DNA of 64,000 nt, taken from positions 62,001-126,000 of the forward strand of contig NZ_JBHLWM010000001.1 in the NCBI RefSeq assembly GCF_042432815.1. Direction: 5' to 3'. The notes under the pieces were generated by a model. It saw only the letters and a program-made list of their open reading frames with translations. It was not told the DNA's origin and made no database searches. This DNA is from Rhodopseudomonas telluris (GTDB lineage Bacteria; Pseudomonadota; Alphaproteobacteria; Rhizobiales; Xanthobacteraceae). Positions 61,493 through 64,000 of this stretch are shown piece after piece; the first letter of the stretch is position 1; every line of letters starts with the position of its first letter. Position numbers and translations under genes: made by a program.

Positions 61493-62434
61493 ATGAGGGA
61501 ACACCCTGCTGCCTCGGTTTTGTCGGACGAGGTACGCGCACGACTCTATGATCAAGCCCTGACTGCGGCACGCATCGGTGTCTGGGAGTGCGATGTCGAA
61601 ACCGAGCGCCTGAGTTGGACCTCGGGTGTCTACGACATCTTCGGCTATCCGATGGGCAACCCGCTGCGGCGCGCCGCCATCGTCGATCTCTATATCGAGG
61701 AATCCCGGCGCAACATGGAGCTTGCCCGCGCCGAAGTGATCCGGAGCGGTCGCCCGGTCACGCTCGACGCCGAGATCCGCACCTGGCGCGGCGAAAGGCG
61801 CTGGATGCGTCTGTCGATCAACGCGGTGCAGGAGAACGGCCGGCCGGCGCGGATCTTCGGCGCCAAACAGGATGTCACCGCCGACCGGCAGGAGATCGAG
61901 CGCCTGCGGCAGCAGGCCGAAACCGATCCGCTCACCGGGCTTGCCAATCGGGCGATTTTCCAGGCTCGCTATCGCGAGGTCGTGGACGACAGCCTCAACT
62001 ACGGCTTCGCATCGGCGCTCGTCCTGATCGATCTCGATGGCTTCAAGGAGCTCAACGACACGCTCGGCCATCTGGCCGGAGACGCCTGTCTGTGCGAGGT
62101 CGCGCAGCGTCTGCGGCGGGCTTTCCACAATGCCGGCCTGGTCGGCCGGCTTGGCGGCGACGAGTTCGCCATCATCCTGCGGTCACCGAGGACTCCGGCG
62201 CGGATCGCCGACGTGCTGCAGCAGACCATCATGATGCTCAGCCGGCCCCTGTTCTGGAACGGGCGCCGCATCGAGGTCAGCGCCTCGATCGGCGCGGTGC
62301 TGATCAATCGGCCGCATCGTCGGCGTATCGCCGACCTGTTCGAAGAAGCCGACTTCGCCCTCTACCAGGCCAAGGCCGCGGGACGGAATCGCGTCCACCT
62401 GATTGGCGATGAGGCCCAGAGCCGGGCGGCGTAG
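61493..62434 (+). CDS. PAS-GGDEF diguanylate cyclase
   Basis: The 313-residue protein has an N-terminal PAS domain (residues 20-140, GVWECDVETERLSWTSGVYDIFGY, PAC end RIFGAKQDVTADR) and a GGDEF domain (TDPLTGLANRAIF, LIDLDGFKELNDTLGH, RLGGDEFAIIL). The active loop is intact, so cyclic di-GMP synthesis is expected. The inhibitory I-site RxxD five residues before GGDEF is absent (FHNA), so feedback inhibition is probably lost. No membrane segments: a cytosolic sensor cyclase. It stands alone with a 166-base upstream gap. Confidence 0.88.
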   Translation: MREHPAASVLSDEVRARLYDQALTAARIGVWECDVETERLSWTSGVYDIFGYPMGNPLRRAAIVDLYIEESRRNMELARAEVIRSGRPVTLDAEIRTWRGERRWMRLSINAVQENGRPARIFGAKQDVTADRQEIERLRQQAETDPLTGLANRAIFQARYREVVDDSLNYGFASALVLIDLDGFKELNDTLGHLAGDACLCEVAQRLRRAFHNAGLVGRLGGDEFAIILRSPRTPARIADVLQQTIMMLSRPLFWNGRRIEVSASIGAVLINRPHRRRIADLFEEADFALYQAKAAGRNRVHLIGDEAQSRAA

Positions 62435-62876
62435 CGCGGAGCTGCTCGTGCTTCGCAGCGATCCCTGCACACAGCGCCGGGTAGCCCGCTGGCCTTTCCG
62501 CCAGCAATGCAACCGGAGCGTCGTGTCGCCAGAGCGCACGATCGGAACGGCGCGTCGCGGCCGAAGAAGTTGGGCACCATGCTCCGTCGTCGCGCTATCA
62601 CGCAGCGGCCGCCGACGCGATGATCCGGCCGGATAACGAGCGATGGGCTGCGGTCTTGCGCTACGCCTCATCGGCGGCATCCTCTCGCTTCCGGGGCCGG
62701 TTACCCCTCGGCTTTGGCCATTTCGGTCGATCCCTGGGAATAGCCCAATGGGCCAGAAGGCGACTTTGGTGAGGAAGTGCGCGCGCGAGGCGTGACGCGG
62801 CTTAGTAGCGTTGGTGCCCACTCCGATCCCGCGGTGATCATATTCGCGCGGTCCGAGTTGGCTTTGTTCTTGAAGC
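62435..62876. other. Intergenic stretch without a supported gene
   Basis: Open frames here (for example the minus-strand one reaching 62821) run through the end of the cyclase gene, are rich in Arg and Pro, and look like shadows. I see no RNA gene, repeat pair or terminator that I would defend. Confidence 0.55.
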
Positions 62877-63488
62877 CTAGATCTCGGCCTTCAAATTCCT
62901 GAAGGCGTCCTCGATGTACTTCGCGAGCGGACGCTTGCCGCCGTGTTCGAGCCAGCCATCGACGGCGAGCCGCAGGGCACCGATCGAGACCATGGCGACC
63001 AACCGCAAGCCGTCGCGGCGCTCTTTCTTCGGCCAAATCTCGATCAGAGCGTCGGCAACAGCTTGCTCGAATGTCAGATACCGGCCCTGACTGCGGATGC
63101 CCAAGAACGTGCTGCCCGACACCAGCCCAGCTGTCGCGATCGTTGTGCGATCGCCAAACTTGGACGCGAGCGTGAGCAATGCGTTGCGAACGACATCGAT
63201 GGGCTCGCCGGCCGATGCGCTCTGGAGCACAGCCGCCCTCAGTTCGTCCGTGCGGCGGCCCAGGTAGGCGGTGAGAATGTCGTCCTTGCTCGCGAAATAA
63301 TAGAAGAAAGTCCGGCGCGAGATGCCGGCGTTCTCGGCGATCTCATCCAGCGTCGTCGCATCAAAGCCCTTGTCCAGAAACAGCTCGAGCGCGACGTCGG
63401 AGATGCGCTGCGACGTCTCTCGCCGCTTTCGCTCGCGAAGGCCCTCCGGCTTTTGGGAAACGTCCTGTTTCGGCTGCAGGTCTCTCAT
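62877..63488 (-). CDS. TetR-family transcriptional regulator
   Basis: The 203-residue regulator has a TetR HTH (LELFLDKGFDATTLDEIAENAGISRRTFFYYFASKDDIL) and a helical C-terminal ligand domain with ALRLAVDGWLEHGG. ATG 63488 is preferred, with AAAAGG upstream, over GTG 63494. It is divergent from a DUF3313 lipoprotein gene, with a palindromic operator between them, so it most likely represses that gene and itself. TetR proteins in this arrangement often control efflux systems. Confidence 0.88.
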   Translation of the reverse strand: MRDLQPKQDVSQKPEGLRERKRRETSQRISDVALELFLDKGFDATTLDEIAENAGISRRTFFYYFASKDDILTAYLGRRTDELRAAVLQSASAGEPIDVVRNALLTLASKFGDRTTIATAGLVSGSTFLGIRSQGRYLTFEQAVADALIEIWPKKERRDGLRLVAMVSIGALRLAVDGWLEHGGKRPLAKYIEDAFRNLKAEI

Positions 63489-63522
63489 GAGCACCTTTTC
63501 CCATCAATCGCGCCCGAAGTAA

Positions 63523-63587
63523 AATTACACTTGAGTGCGATAATTTCACAAAACGGCCGCACTTTAAAATTACACCCTAGTGTAATT
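63523..63587. promoter_or_regulatory. TetR operator sites
   Basis: AATTACACCCTAGTGTAATT (63568-63587) is a perfect inverted repeat with 8-base arms. A second, imperfect copy (AATTACAC-TTGA-GTG...TAATT) lies at 63523-63545. Both fall in an AT-rich divergent promoter region between the TetR and lipoprotein genes. Confidence 0.75.
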
Positions 63588-63613
63588 ATTCACCGTCCCT
63601 GGAAACCATCCTT

Positions 63614-64000
63614 ATGGCCCCTCCCGCGCCGTCCCCTCGCCGTTCGGCCGACTTCACGTGTTGCACGGCGGTGGTGCTGTCGGGATTGCTGTCGGGATGT
63701 GCCACCGCGCCCCTGAACCGTGCCGGATCGCTCCACGACTATGCCGATCTCAGGCCGTCGGACGGGCTCGTGACCCGCTCACTCCTGAAGGTGAGCCGGG
63801 AAGACGTACTTGCAGCGAAGACGGTGCGGATTGTCCCGACGGCGTTTCCAGACCCCGAAGGCATCGCTCCGCTCACGGCTATACAGCGCAGCCTCGTCAC
63901 GAATGCCGCCGACAGGACACTCTGTTACGGTTTGAGTGAGCGTTTTCGGGTCGTGAGCGCAGCGGAGCCGGCCGATCTCACCGTGCGCGCCGTCATCACC
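63614..64000 (+). CDS. DUF3313 family lipoprotein (5' part, runs off the right edge)
   Basis: The 129 residues present start MAPPAPSPRRSADF and lead into a lipobox (VLSGLLSGCA, C29), so an outer-membrane or inner-membrane lipoprotein is expected. The mature part YADLRPSDGLVTRSLLKVSR and VRIVPTAFPDP matches DUF3313 proteins, often encoded beside TetR regulators and efflux or virulence factors; function unknown. Ribosome site weak. The C-terminal half lies beyond the window. Confidence 0.8.
   Translation, partial: MAPPAPSPRRSADFTCCTAVVLSGLLSGCATAPLNRAGSLHDYADLRPSDGLVTRSLLKVSREDVLAAKTVRIVPTAFPDPEGIAPLTAIQRSLVTNAADRTLCYGLSERFRVVSAAEPADLTVRAVIT

Overview
The window is high-GC DNA, densely coded on both strands, with alphaproteobacterial gene types throughout. 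The combination points to a Bradyrhizobium/Rhodopseudomonas-type member of the Nitrobacteraceae: aerobic-type cobalamin genes (cobN, cobO, cobQ, cobW, cobT, bluB), many Liv-type ABC transporters and orphan TctC-type binding proteins, betaine-lipid genes, and several families of GC-rich palindromic repeats between genes. The genus is an inference from gene content and style, not from a marker gene.

Region 1 (1-3136): the 5' part of a LysR regulator, then a divergent btaA/btaB pair for diacylglyceryl-N,N,N-trimethylhomoserine betaine lipid. Each gene has its own Pho-box-like direct repeat, which suggests induction under phosphate starvation. A SugE/Gdx-type guanidinium exporter overlaps the end of btaB.

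Region 2 (3196-18638): a late cobalamin locus under two cobalamin riboswitches. The first, on the plus strand, precedes a NiCoT cobalt/nickel transporter, btuC, btuD, btuF and cobD. The second, on the minus strand, precedes a DUF1636 gene, cobP, cobW, cobN, cobO and cobQ. cobT and bluB lie divergently and end in a clear intrinsic terminator. Palindromic repeats sit inside this locus, and one is read through in frame within cobN.

Region 3 (18740-27818): mixed single genes. These are a small secreted protein, an FmdB zinc ribbon, CutA, a DUF123 GIY-YIG protein, a YheT hydrolase, two orphan periplasmic binding proteins, an IclR regulator with two palindromic operator candidates, and a PepSY-TM membrane protein.

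Region 4 (27760-39718): nitrogen scavenging. A guanidine-I (ykkC) riboswitch controls an ABC transporter, two DUF1989 proteins (carboxyguanidine deiminase subunits) and a large biotin-dependent carboxylase. This set would usually be annotated as urea degradation, but the riboswitch and the DUF1989 pair identify guanidine degradation. Upstream is an AmiC/AmiR sensor-antiterminator pair whose terminator-bearing leader precedes an unusual tandem-nitrilase fusion.

Region 5 (40070-61326): a large catabolic island. A MarR regulator is divergent from a long run of genes: a metal amidohydrolase, a three-gene molybdenum hydroxylase (the iron-sulfur subunit is fused to a CoxG-like domain), a complete Liv-type ABC transporter and a Rieske ferredoxin. 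It is followed by a formamidase-like hydrolase, a GntR regulator, an NTF2-like protein, and a second Liv system in which permease LivM and both ATPases form one polypeptide. A cytosine-deaminase-like amidohydrolase and an amidase end the run. Together these look like uptake, ring hydroxylation, ring opening or deamination, and amide hydrolysis of an unidentified N-heterocycle or cyclic amide.

Region 6 (61493-64000): a PAS-GGDEF cyclase, then a TetR regulator divergent from a DUF3313 lipoprotein that runs off the window, with a clear TetR-type palindrome between them.
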